From positions 1 through 64,000 of the forward strand of contig JAGKXC010000002.1 in NCBI GenBank assembly GCA_021151535.1: a stretch of 64,000 bases of DNA, given 5' to 3'. Below are positions 51,677 to 60,767 of the stretch, in pieces; position 1 is the first letter of the stretch; the number at the start of each line of letters is the position of its first letter. The position numbers were made by a program, and so were the translations under genes. Source of the DNA: Sphingobacteriia bacterium (GTDB lineage: Bacteria > Bacteroidota > Bacteroidia > NS11-12g > UBA955). The notes under the pieces are model-generated. The model saw only the letters and a program-made list of their open reading frames with translations. It had not been told where the DNA came from and made no database searches.

Positions 51677-52855
51677 TTAGCAGTTTTTGATTACCATTGC
51701 AGACGCTCCGCCGCCGCCATTGCAAATACCAGCACCACCCCAAGTTGCATTGTTTTGTTTCAAAACATTGATTAAGGTTACGATGATTCTTGCACCAGAA
51801 GCACCCAATGGATGTCCCAATGAAACTGCTCCACCGTTAACGTTTACTTTATCGGCAGGCAGGTTTAACAACTTATTGTTTGCCAAACCAACAACGCTAA
51901 ATGCTTCATTTAATTCAACGAAATCTAAGTCTGAAACTTCAATACCTGCGCGTTTAGCGGCCAATGGCAAAGCTTTAGAAGGAGTGGTTGTAAACCATTC
52001 TGGTGCTTGTTCCGCATCGGCGAAACCTTCAATTTTGGCTAAAGGAGTAAGGCCCAATTCACGCATTTTATCGCCACTCATTAAAATAACAGCGGCAGCG
52101 CCATCGTTCATTGTAGAAGCGTTAGCGGCTGTTACTGTTCCGTCTTTTTTAAATACGGGTTTCAATCCTGGGATTTTATCGAACATTACATTCTTGTATT
52201 CTTCGTCTTCAGCAATTACCACATCGCCTTTTCTGGTAGAAACTGTAACTGGAACAACTTCATCATTGAATTTTCCTGCAGCCCAAGCAGCAGCTGAACG
52301 CTGGTAACTTTGGATCGCGAAAGCATCTTGCTCTTCGCGTGAAAAATTCATGTCTGTGGCACATATTTCTGCACAATTTCCCATCAAAGTTGCGCTATAA
52401 ACGTCTGTTAATCCGTCATTTACAATTCCATCAATAGCAGAAAAGTTGCCATATTTATATCCGTTTCTTGAATTAGGAAGGTAGTGAGGAACTTGGCTCA
52501 TGTTTTCCATTCCGCCAGCTACAACTACATCGTTGTGGCCCAACATGATGCTTTGGGCACCCAAAGCAATGGCTTTCATGCCGCTAGCACAAACCTTATT
52601 GATAGTAGTTGCAGGAACATTGTCTGGAACACCGGCAAATTTGGCTGCCTGACGTGCAGGAGCTTGGCCAACGCCAGCTTGTAATACACAACCCATAAAT
52701 ACTTCATTCACCACATCGGCAGAAACTCCGCTTTTTGCTAAAGCGCCTTGGATGGCAATTGCACCTAATTTGGTAGCTGCAACTGAAGATAATGCGCCGT
52801 TAAAACTTCCCAATGGGGTTCTTGCTGCGCCAACGATGTAAACTTCTTTCGTCAT
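51677..52855 (-). CDS. Acetyl-CoA C-acetyltransferase (thiolase)
   Basis: Condenses or cleaves acetoacetyl-CoA in fatty-acid degradation, ketone or butyrate-type metabolism. From ATG 52855 it has 392 residues, with acyl-accepting Cys89 in NKVCASGMKA (the position found in the well-studied biosynthetic thiolases), NEAFSVVGLANN (His-loop region), GGAVSLGHPLGASGARI with the catalytic His and the final CNGGGGASAMVI with the second active Cys. I reject starts farther upstream, up to 53011, because that added sequence is not family-like. A -7 element lies 23 nt before the ATG. Confidence 0.96.
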   Translation of the reverse strand: MTKEVYIVGAARTPLGSFNGALSSVAATKLGAIAIQGALAKSGVSADVVNEVFMGCVLQAGVGQAPARQAAKFAGVPDNVPATTINKVCASGMKAIALGAQSIMLGHNDVVVAGGMENMSQVPHYLPNSRNGYKYGNFSAIDGIVNDGLTDVYSATLMGNCAEICATDMNFSREEQDAFAIQSYQRSAAAWAAGKFNDEVVPVTVSTRKGDVVIAEDEEYKNVMFDKIPGLKPVFKKDGTVTAANASTMNDGAAAVILMSGDKMRELGLTPLAKIEGFADAEQAPEWFTTTPSKALPLAAKRAGIEVSDLDFVELNEAFSVVGLANNKLLNLPADKVNVNGGAVSLGHPLGASGARIIVTLINVLKQNNATWGGAGICNGGGGASAMVIKNC

Positions 52856-52878
52856 AAATGCTTTTGGTTTATCTGTTA

Positions 52879-52886
52879 CAAAGATA
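52879..52886 (-). promoter_or_regulatory. -7 element of the thiolase gene
   Basis: Minus-strand TATCTTTG ends 23 nt before the ATG at 52855. A TTG lies only 11 nt further upstream, too close for a normal -33. Confidence 0.4.
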
Positions 52887-52958
52887 AGCATCCTCGCCAA
52901 GTAAAGTAATCGAATGCTGTTGGAAAGCTTTAGTTTTGTGAAATAATTCGATACTAAA

Positions 52959-53720
52959 ATGATATTGCTCATTGAATCATCGGCCCAGTTTCCTTCGGTT
53001 GGATTATGCAATTTAGAAGGCGAATTGATTGCGCAAGAGGAGCGAATTGAAACATATTCGCATGCGGAGTCGTTGGCAGAAATGGTGCAATCATTATTGT
53101 ATTCTATTTCTGGCGATGCATTACAGATTGGAGCTAATATCGGAGATGAGGGGGGAGCAAAAGCCGCTCAACATGAAATTTCCGCCATCGCCATTAGCTC
53201 TGGACCGGGTAGTTATACTGGATTGCGTATAGGTACAAGTTTAGCTAAAGGGTTAGCCTTGGGTTTTCAAGTGCCTCTGATTTCTGCTTGCGCGATGGAA
53301 GGAATGGTTCAACAACAACTTGCTGAGAATCCCCAATTGAAGATTTCTTTTGCCATGTTAGATGCTCGCAGAAATGAAGTTTATTTGGTAGCAAAAAACC
53401 AAAACGGAGAAACAGTAGTGGGTCCGGTCCCCAAGATTTTAGATCCAGAAGATTGGTTTTTGTTTTTAAAAGAACTTGGAATTAGTGATGAAGGAATGAT
53501 GGATGAATGGGGCTGTATTTCTGATTGTAACCAGAAAGTTGCAGAAATTTTGCAATTATCAAGCAGAACAATCCATGTTCAAGAAAATCCGCATGTTAAA
53601 CATTTGGCCAAAATTTCGGCGCAAAAGTTTGTCAATAAAGAGTTTGAAGATTTGGCGTATTTCGAGCCTAATTACTTAAAAGAGTTTGTTGCGGGGATTG
53701 GTAAAAAATTTCAACTGTAA
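52959..53720 (+). CDS. tsaB: tRNA threonylcarbamoyladenosine biosynthesis protein TsaB
   Basis: Scaffold partner of TsaD in the t6A37 modification of tRNA. The 253 residues show MILLIESSAQFPSVGLC (ASKHA fold, degenerate ATP site), YSHAESLAEMVQSLL, the diagnostic AISSGPGSYTGLRIGTSLAKGLA and FAMLDARRNEVYL. No tsaD or tsaE lies nearby. It starts 104 nt from the divergent thiolase gene and is followed 6 nt later by the glutamine amidotransferase gene. Confidence 0.95.
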   Translation: MILLIESSAQFPSVGLCNLEGELIAQEERIETYSHAESLAEMVQSLLYSISGDALQIGANIGDEGGAKAAQHEISAIAISSGPGSYTGLRIGTSLAKGLALGFQVPLISACAMEGMVQQQLAENPQLKISFAMLDARRNEVYLVAKNQNGETVVGPVPKILDPEDWFLFLKELGISDEGMMDEWGCISDCNQKVAEILQLSSRTIHVQENPHVKHLAKISAQKFVNKEFEDLAYFEPNYLKEFVAGIGKKFQL

Positions 53721-53726
53721 TTTTCA

Positions 53727-54389
53727 ATGGTAAATTCTGCAATCCAATCGGTTAAAAATGTGCTATTCTTGGATCAATTGGATAGTTTTACCTTTAATGT
53801 TATCGATATGTTGGCTCATTTGGGAGCTTCTGTGAATGTGGTTAATGCGGAAGAAATAGAAATAACATTGCAAAACAACAGTTTAGACGAACGCAGGGAG
53901 TATTTATTGAAGTTGTTGAACCCCTATGACGCCGTAATATTGGGTCCAGGGCCTGGGAAGCCTTCTGATTATTTTTATTTGTCTGAATTGCTCACTTTGG
54001 TTGAATTACAACGTAAGCCTGTGTTGGGAATCTGTTTGGGATTGCAAGCTATTGCCGAATATTTTGGTTGGAAAGTAATTCATGCAGCAATGGCAAAACA
54101 TGGTAAACAAGATTTAATAAATCATGCAGAAACAGGTTTGTTTCAAGATATAAAAACCCCTATGCAAGTTGGTCGTTATCATTCCTTGGTGGTATCGCCA
54201 GTAGAAAAAAACACTTTGTTTTTGGGCGATAAAAGCGGTGGTTTAGTAGTAATAGGAATCACCCATGGAGCAGAAGTGATGGCCTTAAAACATGAGATTT
54301 TACCTATCACGGCGGTACAATTTCATCCGGAAAGTGTACTTACGCCAAATGGTAAAATATTGTTGGGCAACTGGTTGGAATCAATTTGA
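53727..54389 (+). CDS. pabA: Glutamine amidotransferase, anthranilate/PABA synthase component II
   Basis: Class I glutamine amidotransferase that supplies ammonia to a chorismate-using synthase. The 220 residues have LFLDQLDSFTFNVIDML, ILGPGPGKPSDY, the nucleophile Cys in LGICLGLQAIAEYFG, RYHSLVVSP and the catalytic VQFHPESVLTPNGK. TrpG and PabA cannot be separated by sequence at this level; with no trp genes nearby and component I elsewhere, PabA is the more likely label. Cotranscribed with tsaB (6-nt gap). Confidence 0.88.
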   Translation: MVNSAIQSVKNVLFLDQLDSFTFNVIDMLAHLGASVNVVNAEEIEITLQNNSLDERREYLLKLLNPYDAVILGPGPGKPSDYFYLSELLTLVELQRKPVLGICLGLQAIAEYFGWKVIHAAMAKHGKQDLINHAETGLFQDIKTPMQVGRYHSLVVSPVEKNTLFLGDKSGGLVVIGITHGAEVMALKHEILPITAVQFHPESVLTPNGKILLGNWLESI

Positions 54390-54407
54390 TTCAATTATTT
54401 AGGGTTG

Positions 54408-56165
54408 CTAAGCCAATAATTCTTGGATTGTTTTCTCTATAGCAATGGGTGAATAACCGCACATCTCATACAATTCTTGGTTGTTTCCATGTGTAATAAA
54501 TTGATGAGGAATCCCCAAGTTTTTAAACAACAAATTTGGCATTTTAATTTGAATTTCAGCTGAGATGCCCATGCCCCATCCTCCTTGTAAACTACCATCT
54601 TCAATTGTGATAATAGAAGTCGCTAGTGGGAAAAATTCTTGTATTTGTGGGTAAGCATTTGGATGTACAAACGGCAAATGTATATGTCCAATTTTTTGTG
54701 AATTGCCTTGTATGGCTAGATTGGTAGCATGGCCTGTTGAAAGGATTACAGGTTTGTTGGCTACGATTGGGCTAATTATCTTGGGTGCAAAAATGGCGCT
54801 CAATTCTTGACGGATTTCGGAAAATTCATACTGATCAATAAATTTCGGATCAGGAATATTTCCTTTCGGGTAGCGGATTGCAACGGGTCCTTTTTCATTT
54901 AGCGACCAATTCATGATGATAGCAAGTTCCTCTGCATCTTTGGGTGCTGCGATTTTTTGATTGGGAACACATCTTAAGAATGAGATGTCAAAAGCTCCGT
55001 GGTGAGTTGGTCCATCTTCGCCCACTAATCCGGCCCTATCTATACATAGGGTAACAGGCAAGTTTTGAAGGGCAACATCATGGATCCATTGGTCGTATGC
55101 ACGTTGCAAGAATGATGAGTAAATGTTTACGAAAGGCCTTGCGCCGGAGGTTGCAAATCCAGCGGCAAAAGTAAGGGCATGTTGTTCAGCAATTCCTACA
55201 TCAAAGAATCTTGCGGGGAATTTATCCATTGCTAATTGCATACCACAGGAAGAAGGCATTGCAGGTGTTATTCCAATGATTTCAGGGCGATTTTCTGCGA
55301 TTTTCAGAAGGATTTTTCCAAATGCATCTTGCCATTTGATGGACTGATGGGAGTTGGTGTCTTTGGTGCCATCAATTTTTACAAATTTGGTTGCGCTGTG
55401 CCATTTGGTTTGCTCTTTTTCTGCTTCGGGGAAACCTTTGCCTTTAACTGTTTTGATGTGTAACAGTTGTGGTCCATTTTGGGTTTTTAGTTGCTGAAGT
55501 GCTGGAATTAATTGTTCTAAATTATGCCCGTCTATTGGGCCATGATAATTGGCACCAAAAAACTGATAAAACTGTTCTAATTGTTTGCAGTGGTTGGCTT
55601 TGAGATGGGAATTTAATGCGCCGGTATTGGGGTCGATACCGATTTGGTTATCGTTTAAAATAATCCAAACGTTGAGTTGGCTATCCCAAAGATTATTTAG
55701 TGCTTCGAAAGTTAGGCCAGCGGTGAAAGCTCCATCGCCAATTACGGCAACGGCAATTTCCTTTTTGTTGTTGAGTTTATTGAAAGTTGCCATTCCCATA
55801 GCTGCGGAAAGGGCTGTTGAGGAATGTCCAGTTCCAAAATGATCGTATTGTGATTCGTTAATTTTCGGGAATCCAGATAAACCATTTAAGCTTCTGATGG
55901 TATTTAAGAGTGATTTTCTTCCTGTAATTGCTTTGTGGGGATATGATTGATGGCCAACATCCCAAATGAGTTTATGTTTATCGAAATTTAAGGTGTGAAA
56001 AAGAGCAACTGTAAGCTCGATTACGCCCAGGTTGGCGGCAAAATGTCCGCCTGATTCTAACACAGATTCAATTACAAATTTTCTGAGTGCATGAGAAAGC
56101 TCATTTAGCTGCTGCTGATTGAGCTTTTGCACGTCGGAAGGTGTATGAATTTGGTTTAAAGTCAT
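54408..56165 (-). CDS. dxs: 1-Deoxy-D-xylulose-5-phosphate synthase
   Basis: First enzyme of the MEP isoprenoid pathway, using pyruvate and glyceraldehyde-3-phosphate with thiamine diphosphate. From ATG 56165 it has 585 residues: SGGHFAANLGVIELTVALFH, the His in WDVGHQSYPHK, the ThDP motif GDGAFTAGLTFEALNN (about 145-160), FFGANYHGPIDGHN, DVGIAEQHALTFAAG and RAGLVGEDGPTHHGAFD. It is shorter than the 620-residue E. coli form but has all catalytic blocks. The 34 extra residues of an upstream start (56267) read as non-coding. A -7 element ends 6 nt before the ATG. Confidence 0.96.
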   Translation of the reverse strand: MTLNQIHTPSDVQKLNQQQLNELSHALRKFVIESVLESGGHFAANLGVIELTVALFHTLNFDKHKLIWDVGHQSYPHKAITGRKSLLNTIRSLNGLSGFPKINESQYDHFGTGHSSTALSAAMGMATFNKLNNKKEIAVAVIGDGAFTAGLTFEALNNLWDSQLNVWIILNDNQIGIDPNTGALNSHLKANHCKQLEQFYQFFGANYHGPIDGHNLEQLIPALQQLKTQNGPQLLHIKTVKGKGFPEAEKEQTKWHSATKFVKIDGTKDTNSHQSIKWQDAFGKILLKIAENRPEIIGITPAMPSSCGMQLAMDKFPARFFDVGIAEQHALTFAAGFATSGARPFVNIYSSFLQRAYDQWIHDVALQNLPVTLCIDRAGLVGEDGPTHHGAFDISFLRCVPNQKIAAPKDAEELAIIMNWSLNEKGPVAIRYPKGNIPDPKFIDQYEFSEIRQELSAIFAPKIISPIVANKPVILSTGHATNLAIQGNSQKIGHIHLPFVHPNAYPQIQEFFPLATSIITIEDGSLQGGWGMGISAEIQIKMPNLLFKNLGIPHQFITHGNNQELYEMCGYSPIAIEKTIQELLA

Positions 56166-56171
56166 TTTATA

Positions 56172-56179
56172 CAAAGATA
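56172..56179 (-). promoter_or_regulatory. -7 element of dxs
   Basis: Minus-strand TATCTTTG ends 6 nt before the ATG at 56165, predicting a leader of about 2 nt. No clear TTG at -33. Confidence 0.45.
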
Positions 56180-56235
56180 CTGCTAGCAGGGGTATAGAAT
56201 TGAAAAAATGAGTGAAATGACTTGGTTTAAGAAAT

Positions 56236-56254
56236 ATACCACTCGCAGTGGTAT
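56236..56254. repeat. Perfect 8-3-8 palindrome between dxs and the AT-hook gene
   Basis: ATACCACTCGCAGTGGTAT has perfectly complementary 8-nt arms around CGC. It is GC-richer than its surroundings and lies 70 nt upstream of the dxs start and about 190 nt upstream of the AT-hook gene, in a divergent gap. A dimeric regulator site is the simplest reading. Confidence 0.55.
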
Positions 56255-56346
56255 GTAGGTTTTTCAAGGGGTTGCGGTGATTTGACGCGGTAATTTTATT
56301 AAAATTTAGTATTTGTTTGTATGGGTAATTTGCATGTTTAAAAACA

Positions 56347-56354
56347 TATTTTTG
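56347..56354 (+). promoter_or_regulatory. Candidate -7 element of the AT-hook gene
   Basis: TATTTTTG matches TAnnTTTG and would give a leader of about 90 nt, which is unusually A/T-rich. The nearest TTG elements are at 14 or 27 nt, neither ideal. Confidence 0.35.
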
Positions 56355-56446
56355 TCGAAAAAAATCAAAAAATCATAAATATTATTGACAATAATTTGTA
56401 ATAATAGTTGTTAAAATTTTTATTTGTAGTTAAATATCTAACTAAT

Positions 56447-57082
56447 ATGAACAATCCAGAAAATGAATTGGTTAATTTACCTAAGAAGCGTGGAAGGAAA
56501 CCCGGTTCTAAAAACAAGGTGAAATCTACCAGAAGACCGAAATCTGCTGCGTATTTAAGCGCATTTTCGTTTTTAGAAAAGGAGATTCAGGCTTTATCTA
56601 ATTCTCTAAAGAAGGCAACTGAAAAAGCCCAAAAAGAGATTGAAAAGATTGAAAAGAAAAATGCCAAAGTAGCAGATGCTATCAAGGAGAAGGCTACAAA
56701 ATCGATTGCTATTTGGAAGGAGCGCGCCAAAGAATATAGAAAGAAATCTATGGCTGCTGGAAAAGGCAAAAGGGGTAGAAAGCCGAAAGAAGTTGAAAAG
56801 TTTGCTGGTAAGCCTGGTAGGCCAAAAAAATCTACTTTGTTTAGAAAAGGTGGAGGAAGAAGAAGGGCAGGTGAATTAACTAAAAAAGATATTATTATTC
56901 AGTATATGACAACCGCTCCAAAACCATTGTCATCCTCTGATTTGATTCACGAATTGTTTATTCAGAGTGGTGAAAGAGATAAGAAGAAATTTTCACAGGG
57001 AATTTACACTACTTTAACCCAGATTTATAAGTCTGGAGAATTGAAGAAAGATCCCGAGGGTATGATTTCTATCAACAAATAA
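56447..57082 (+). CDS. AT-hook DNA-binding protein with C-terminal winged-helix-like domain
   Basis: From ATG 56447 the 211-residue protein has a first AT-hook with core RGRKP (15-19), a long charged helix predicted as coiled coil (about 38-105, EKEIQALSNSLKKATEKAQKEIEKIEKKN), a second hook (KRGRKPKE) and a third (GKPGRPKK), then about 70 residues resembling a winged helix (LTKKDIIIQYMTTAPKPLSSSDLIHELF ... FSQGIYTTLTQIYKSGELKKD). AT-hooks bind the minor groove of AT-rich DNA, so it is a candidate nucleoid or regulatory protein. It is divergent from dxs. Family not recognised; a start at 56408 would add a non-family hydrophobic stretch. Confidence 0.75.
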   Translation: MNNPENELVNLPKKRGRKPGSKNKVKSTRRPKSAAYLSAFSFLEKEIQALSNSLKKATEKAQKEIEKIEKKNAKVADAIKEKATKSIAIWKERAKEYRKKSMAAGKGKRGRKPKEVEKFAGKPGRPKKSTLFRKGGGRRRAGELTKKDIIIQYMTTAPKPLSSSDLIHELFIQSGERDKKKFSQGIYTTLTQIYKSGELKKDPEGMISINK

Positions 57083-57084
57083 GC

Positions 57085-57903
57085 TTACTTCTGTTTTGAA
57101 CAGAATATAAATCGGGGGTTACCTGAATAGTCAGTGATTATTTTGGTAGCCCCTATTTTTTTGAATAAATCTGCGGTTTCGTTGGATAATAGGCTGTTTA
57201 TTTCCAGCCAAATATCAAGTTTGCCAATTTTTCTTTCCGCGAGATTTGCAATTTTTTTGTAAAAAATTAAAGGATTTTTGTCTTTAACAAATAAAGCTAT
57301 ATGAGGTTCGAAATTTAAAACGTTTTCATTGATGTTTAATTTTTCGAATTCAGAGATATAAGGAGGGTTTGAAGTTAGGATGTTTAGGTTGTTATTTAAG
57401 TTTTGTATTTCTAATAAATCTTGTACCTTAAAGTCCACCTCTAATTGTAAGTTTATGGAATTTTGAATGGCGATATCAATAGCCCCTTTTTGTATGTCAA
57501 TTCCATTTATATACCACTTTGGGAAGTATTTTTTCAACAACAGCGGTATGCATCCACTTCCTGTTCCAAGGTCCAATAATTGATGAGAATCTGTGCTGCT
57601 CTGATAGTGATTTTTCATTAATTGGCATAGTTCTTCAGTTTCAGGTCTAGGAATCAATGTGAATTCATTTACCTGTAGTTCAATCTCACCGAAGAAAGCT
57701 TTCTGAAAAATATATTGTATGGGTTTGTTCGCCCGTAAATCTGAAAGCCAGCGGCTAGCGAAACTTTCCCATTGCGCTTCTTCGGCATCTAATAATGCGG
57801 GTAAGATCCAATGGCTATAGGCCTGTAAAGTATCTGGTTGAAAATCGCCCGAAAAAAAAGATTTGATAAATGCTTTTGCTTGTGCGGGTTTATTATCTAC
57901 CAT
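57085..57903 (-). CDS. prmC: Peptide chain release factor N5-glutamine methyltransferase
   Basis: Methylates the Gln of the GGQ motif in release factors, using S-adenosylmethionine. The 272 residues show an N-terminal helical domain ending in KPIQYIFQKAFFGEIELQV, the segment LIPRPETEELCQLM, the SAM-binding LLDLGTGSGCIPLLL and the catalytic SNPPYISEFE. No prfA is adjacent. Converges with the AT-hook gene with only 2 nt between the two stop codons, and lies 25 nt downstream of the large lamin-tail gene. Confidence 0.95.
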   Translation of the reverse strand: MVDNKPAQAKAFIKSFFSGDFQPDTLQAYSHWILPALLDAEEAQWESFASRWLSDLRANKPIQYIFQKAFFGEIELQVNEFTLIPRPETEELCQLMKNHYQSSTDSHQLLDLGTGSGCIPLLLKKYFPKWYINGIDIQKGAIDIAIQNSINLQLEVDFKVQDLLEIQNLNNNLNILTSNPPYISEFEKLNINENVLNFEPHIALFVKDKNPLIFYKKIANLAERKIGKLDIWLEINSLLSNETADLFKKIGATKIITDYSGNPRFIFCSKQK

Positions 57904-57928
57904 GCTACAAACCTATACATGAGTTTGT

Positions 57929-60691
57929 TTAGGGCAAAATGGTTATGATGTTTTTTTTGTGATAATTTCTGAATTGTGAATCTGAAGCTTGGGCATAAAG
58001 GATGTAATTTCCGGGTGGTAGGTTCAACTTTGCGATATTTTGTAAGGGCAGAGGATTGAAGGGGTCTACCCATTGTAATGGAACGATATAACTGATGAAT
58101 TTGCCTGTTAAGGTGTAAATTAATGCCTGAAATTGGGTGATTTGGAAATTTTTATTAAAAGAAATGATAGGGAATTCTAGGCTATTGCTATATGAGAAAA
58201 TGGGTTTATTGACATGAATCCATTGCTGATTGTTGGGTGGAGAAATGCTGGGTGATTCTGCTAAATTTCCTGGAGATCCATAATTATTTACAGTGATGTT
58301 AGAACATTGTTTATTGTTCACCGGTTCAGGAAGAGGGAGGTAACAACTACTTATCCAAGAACTTGGTAAAAGTCCATTGTTGTTGATATTTAAGCGCGTT
58401 AGAGAAATTCCTTTTGTTTCACTCAACATGGGATGGTGCCAATTTTGATGATAGGCAATTCGATCAATAATTTGTTGAGATTTTCGATCAATTAGTTGTA
58501 GAATTCCTTTTTCTGCCAGCAGATTTTCCATACTGTAAGAGAATTTGAAATTTTCAAATGGGGCAGATTGAAATTGGCGATATAATTTTTGGCTATTTTC
58601 TGAGATAAGCCATGTTTGGTTGCCGCCCATGTGGGATTGGATTTCGCTTAAAGGAATTACAAACTGAAGTAAACTGTCTTCACCATTAAAGTATTGAATT
58701 TCAATATCATCTGTTTTGAAACTCTTTTTGGAAGTATTGGTAATTTCAATGAAATCCGGAAAACCCTCTTGGTTGTTAAACATTATTTCACTGAATTTGA
58801 TGTTTTTGGTTTCACTGGGTTGAATAAATTGAGCCGATACCCAGTAGATTGTTTGCGGACTTGCGATATTGTTACTGCAATCTTGGAGGTTAGAAATTTG
58901 TAGAATTATATTAGATGGACAATTATTAAGTAAATCTTCTAATGATTGGTACTGGTTTTCTTGAAAATTAAATGGATTTGTGATTTGATTATTATATAAG
59001 ATATCGATTTTGGCAGTTGTGGAGGATTGTTGGGATATTTGAATATTTGTTTCAGGAATTTCGCAAATTTGGGAGGAATCATGGGTGTTTTTTAGTTGAA
59101 GTTTGATGCTTTGCCATTGAGTTGAATCCATAGGGAATAACAGCGTGATTTGTAGGGAGTTTCTATTTAATATTGATGACATGATGCGGTTTTCAGGTGG
59201 ACAAATTTTTTGTTTTTCAGATGATTCAGCTAATGGTGATCCGCCTGTATTTTGGTTGTTCTGCCAATTTAGGATGTTGATACAGAAGAGTTTCTGGTTG
59301 GTTTTTTCAATGCTGTATCCGCCGTTATTATATGGCGACGTAAAATCGGAATTTACATAGGGAATTTGCACCAATATTTCTTTTTTGTTATTTGAAATGG
59401 TGAGTGAATCGCTTGTGGTGTTAAAAGTTGGCCAAGGGGAGACGGGCAGTAGCTGTTCTTTTGGGAATGTTTGCCAAAGTGCTGAGTCTTTGGCGGGAAT
59501 TAGCAGAACAAAACCTAAAGGATTCAACCATTGGTTTTTGGTAGGGAATCCTGTTGTGTATCGGTCGCTAATGCGCAACGAGTCAAGCCAATAACCTTTG
59601 TTTGTTAGGTTTTTTAGTTCTACGAATTGGGAGTTTGGCAGGTTGCCTTTAGGGGGGGAGGGTTTGTACATGATTTCAGTAACAGCGAGCATGTTGGGTG
59701 ATAAGTTGTTGCTGCATCGATGATGGAATATTGTTGTTTGTTCAGAGTCTATAGAATTGCCGGCCGTATCCTGAATGCCGAAAAATTGAATTTGGAGGGA
59801 TTGGTTGCAGAATGTGGCGCATGAATCCAATAATAGGCTATTGGGGGCTATTTGGTTGGTTTTGGAAATGTGGCGGAAGGTATTTCCATTGATCCGTAAG
59901 CTACAGATTTTGTTTTGTGGGAGTTGAACGGTTTCTGTAAATTCAATTTTTAGGCTATTGTTATTGTAAGAGCGTATTTTGGATACGGCCGGCGGGAGTG
60001 TGTCTTTCCAATAATTTCCAACATAAATATTGGATATTTTGGTTTTACCTGCGGCGGTTGTTCCAGACTGCAACAGTTCTAATCCCCAATGGGTGAACTG
60101 GGAAATTTGCTTTAATTGGTTCGAAAATTTGATGTTGATTTGGTTGACTGAGCTATCGGGTAATCGCCAGAAAACTTGGAGTTGAGAATCTAAATTCAAG
60201 CATTTATAGATTAGGGAGTTACTGCTTTTGTTGAATAGGGATTTTGATTGAAACAGGATACTATCTATTTGATTTTTTCTCTGGATGATCTTTACATTAT
60301 CTTCTTTTCCACCCATTTCCAAAAGGTAGCCGTTGTGCAACAACGAATCTGTTAAAAGTGCAATTCGCAATAGATTCACACTGGATGGGTTAAAGCCTTG
60401 ATATAGAAAAGCGTCTGATTCGAACTTGTAGGTATGTAATTGGAATGTGAATTTGGAAATTTGAAGTTGACTAGATGCGGGTAAACAGCCTGAAATTTCG
60501 AAATATTTGTTGTTTTGTTGCGAGCAAAAGCTGCTGGCTGGGATCGCTTTTATGAGCTTAAAATGCAGAGAATCCCAATTGGGGATTTGTGCAAATGTGA
60601 AATTATGATAAAGGCAAAATATGCCAAAAAATAGAAAAAATAATAGATTGGAGGGGTTAAAACGATGGAAGAATTTGTATGGGAAAGTTTT
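57929..60691 (-). CDS. Large secreted protein with two lamin-tail domains; start unresolved
   Basis: At least 920 residues. A signal-peptide-like segment (KFFHRFNPSNLLFFLFFGIFCLYHNFTFA) is followed by beta-rich modules, an SbsA/Big-like Ig domain (PPAVSKIRSYNNNSLKIEFTE), a lamin-tail domain (TEIMYKPSPPKGNLPNSQFVELKNLTNKGYWLDS), more Ig-like sequence, a second lamin-tail domain (KFSEIMFNNQEGFPDFIEITNTSKK) and a C-terminal T9SS-like end (LPPGNYILYAQASDSQF). No ATG, GTG or TTG lies in frame near the signal peptide: the open frame runs on into the glycosyltransferase gene, whose stop is at 60768. My coordinate is therefore arbitrary, and a frameshift or non-canonical start is likely. Function probably surface adhesion or enzyme scaffold. 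Confidence 0.65.
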   Translation of the reverse strand, partial: KTFPYKFFHRFNPSNLLFFLFFGIFCLYHNFTFAQIPNWDSLHFKLIKAIPASSFCSQQNNKYFEISGCLPASSQLQISKFTFQLHTYKFESDAFLYQGFNPSSVNLLRIALLTDSLLHNGYLLEMGGKEDNVKIIQRKNQIDSILFQSKSLFNKSSNSLIYKCLNLDSQLQVFWRLPDSSVNQINIKFSNQLKQISQFTHWGLELLQSGTTAAGKTKISNIYVGNYWKDTLPPAVSKIRSYNNNSLKIEFTETVQLPQNKICSLRINGNTFRHISKTNQIAPNSLLLDSCATFCNQSLQIQFFGIQDTAGNSIDSEQTTIFHHRCSNNLSPNMLAVTEIMYKPSPPKGNLPNSQFVELKNLTNKGYWLDSLRISDRYTTGFPTKNQWLNPLGFVLLIPAKDSALWQTFPKEQLLPVSPWPTFNTTSDSLTISNNKKEILVQIPYVNSDFTSPYNNGGYSIEKTNQKLFCINILNWQNNQNTGGSPLAESSEKQKICPPENRIMSSILNRNSLQITLLFPMDSTQWQSIKLQLKNTHDSSQICEIPETNIQISQQSSTTAKIDILYNNQITNPFNFQENQYQSLEDLLNNCPSNIILQISNLQDCSNNIASPQTIYWVSAQFIQPSETKNIKFSEIMFNNQEGFPDFIEITNTSKKSFKTDDIEIQYFNGEDSLLQFVIPLSEIQSHMGGNQTWLISENSQKLYRQFQSAPFENFKFSYSMENLLAEKGILQLIDRKSQQIIDRIAYHQNWHHPMLSETKGISLTRLNINNNGLLPSSWISSCYLPLPEPVNNKQCSNITVNNYGSPGNLAESPSISPPNNQQWIHVNKPIFSYSNSLEFPIISFNKNFQITQFQALIYTLTGKFISYIVPLQWVDPFNPLPLQNIAKLNLPPGNYILYAQASDSQFRNYHKKNIITILP

Positions 60692-60767
60692 GGGCGATAA
60701 ATTTCTGCAGCTTTTATGTGGGTTTATCTCGCTTCTTATGTCAACTGTATATTTGTTATTAAGCGAA

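Noticed and set aside
51687..52307. 206-codon plus-strand frame inside the thiolase gene
   Set aside because: Antisense shadow of a conserved gene; no start signal and Pro/Ser-rich junk composition.
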